The notes under the pieces were generated by a model. The model saw nothing but the letters and a program-made list of their open reading frames with translations. It was not told the origin of the DNA and ran no database searches. From Leptolyngbyaceae cyanobacterium SM1_3_5 (GTDB lineage: Bacteria; Cyanobacteriota; Cyanobacteriia; Elainellales; Elainellaceae): 13,692 nt of DNA. The number at the start of each line of letters is the position of its first letter. Position 1 is the first letter of the stretch. Where the stretch lies: contig JAAUTJ010000054.1 in assembly GCA_012031475.1 (NCBI GenBank), forward strand, positions 1 to 13,692, in the 5' to 3' direction. Shown piece after piece: positions 13,246 to 13,692 of the stretch. The position numbers and the translations under genes were made by a program.

Positions 13246-13692
13246 CTACCGTCCCAGCCGATTCGGAATGCCTTCACAGCCGCCGGGAATGGTCGATCGC
13301 GTCGCGGCTCCGCCCCAAGCGCAGCAATATTGCCGCTGTTCGTCGCTCAGGCGAATCACGTTAGAGAAATCGGCGTTTTCAATCACGGCTCCGGTGAAGG
13401 CTCCGGTTTTGTAGTCGGGAAGGTCGGTGCGGCTGCGGGGCGAAGCGGTTTCAACCGAGCCGTAGAACAAGCGGGTTCCCATCAGGTCGGAGCCGGAGAG
13501 ATCGCCTTCATACAAAATTGTGCGAGCCAGATTGGTTTTGACCAGATCGCAGCGGCTGAGATTGGCGCGAATCAGGTTGGCGTCGCTGAGATCCGTCCAG
13601 CGCAAATCGGTTCCGACGAGGTTGGCAACCGCCAGCATCACGCCCAAATCAATGACGCGCACACCATACTGGCGATCTTCCGCATAGCCGCC
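13246..13692 (-). CDS. Pentapeptide-repeat protein, 3' part (runs off the window)
   Basis: The frame is open to the window edge (reading GGYAEDRQYG before the nominal GTG at 13662), so the N-terminus is missing. About nine pentapeptide units with the A(N/D)LxxxxL pattern are seen (ANLVGTDLRWTDLSDANLIR, then ANLSRCDLVKTNLAR and GDLSGSDLMGTRL), predicting a right-handed four-sided beta-helix. The repeats stop at a less regular segment, then one more (AVIENADFSNV), and the protein ends in a cysteine-containing tail, LSDEQRQYCCAWGG and IPGGCEGIPNRLGR, which I recall as conserved in cyanobacterial members. No catalytic motif. Function unknown; members are often membrane- or protein-binding scaffolds. 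Same strand as the glycosyltransferase, 101 bases upstream of its ATG. Confidence 0.85.
   Translation of the reverse strand, partial: GGYAEDRQYGVRVIDLGVMLAVANLVGTDLRWTDLSDANLIRANLSRCDLVKTNLARTILYEGDLSGSDLMGTRLFYGSVETASPRSRTDLPDYKTGAFTGAVIENADFSNVIRLSDEQRQYCCAWGGAATRSTIPGGCEGIPNRLGR

Noticed and set aside
1..13692. CRISPR arrays, tRNA or rRNA genes, insertion sequences
   Set aside because: No regularly spaced direct repeats, no cloverleaf-like or rRNA sequence and no transposase frame were seen on either strand.

Overview
The window reads as chromosomal DNA of a cyanobacterium, probably a filamentous or Leptolyngbya-like one, though the genus cannot be fixed by eye. The octamer GCGATCGC (HIP1), the hallmark of most cyanobacterial genomes, occurs at least fifteen times, inside genes and between them. 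The flanking genes fit: a urea-transporter ATPase of the urt type, a phosphoribulokinase paralog, a pentapeptide-repeat protein, and intergenic palindromes and tandem repeats of cyanobacterial style.

Layout. Positions 39-761 (+) encode UrtE, the last ATPase of the urea ABC transporter. Convergent to it, 809-1785 (-) is a phosphoribulokinase/uridine-kinase family gene split by a one-base frameshift. A non-coding stretch of about 500 bases (1786-2298) separates it from a divergent operon. It holds an inverted repeat next to the kinase start and a LexA-like box overlapping a possible -10 element.

The core, 2299-12218 (+), is a tight five-gene operon: a WGR + DUF4132 (MolR-like) protein, a MoxR-type AAA+ ATPase, a DUF5682 protein, a VWA (MIDAS) protein and a tandem SWIM zinc-finger protein. 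From memory of the families, content and order match Escherichia coli yehI(molR)-yehL-yehM-yehP-yehQ. Gaps are about 34, 27, -4 and 2 bases, so the five are very likely co-transcribed and work as one assembly: MoxR/VWA as an ATP-driven remodelling pair, DUF5682 as a possible effector, and WGR and SWIM proteins as likely nucleic-acid or substrate-binding parts. Such MoxR-VWA multi-gene sets have been proposed as regulated conflict (defence) systems; the biochemical role of this one is unknown.

Downstream and convergent are a membrane-anchored family 2 glycosyltransferase (12185-13144, -) and the 3' part of a pentapeptide-repeat gene (13246-13692, -) that runs off the window.

Five genes (kinase, WGR, MoxR, DUF5682, SWIM) are interrupted by single-base shifts. 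Each shift lies in a short homopolymer or C-rich repeat, and conserved sequence resumes at once in the next frame. This points to sequencing/consensus error rather than decay, although real inactivation cannot be excluded. For these genes both parts are listed, with the size the repaired protein would have.
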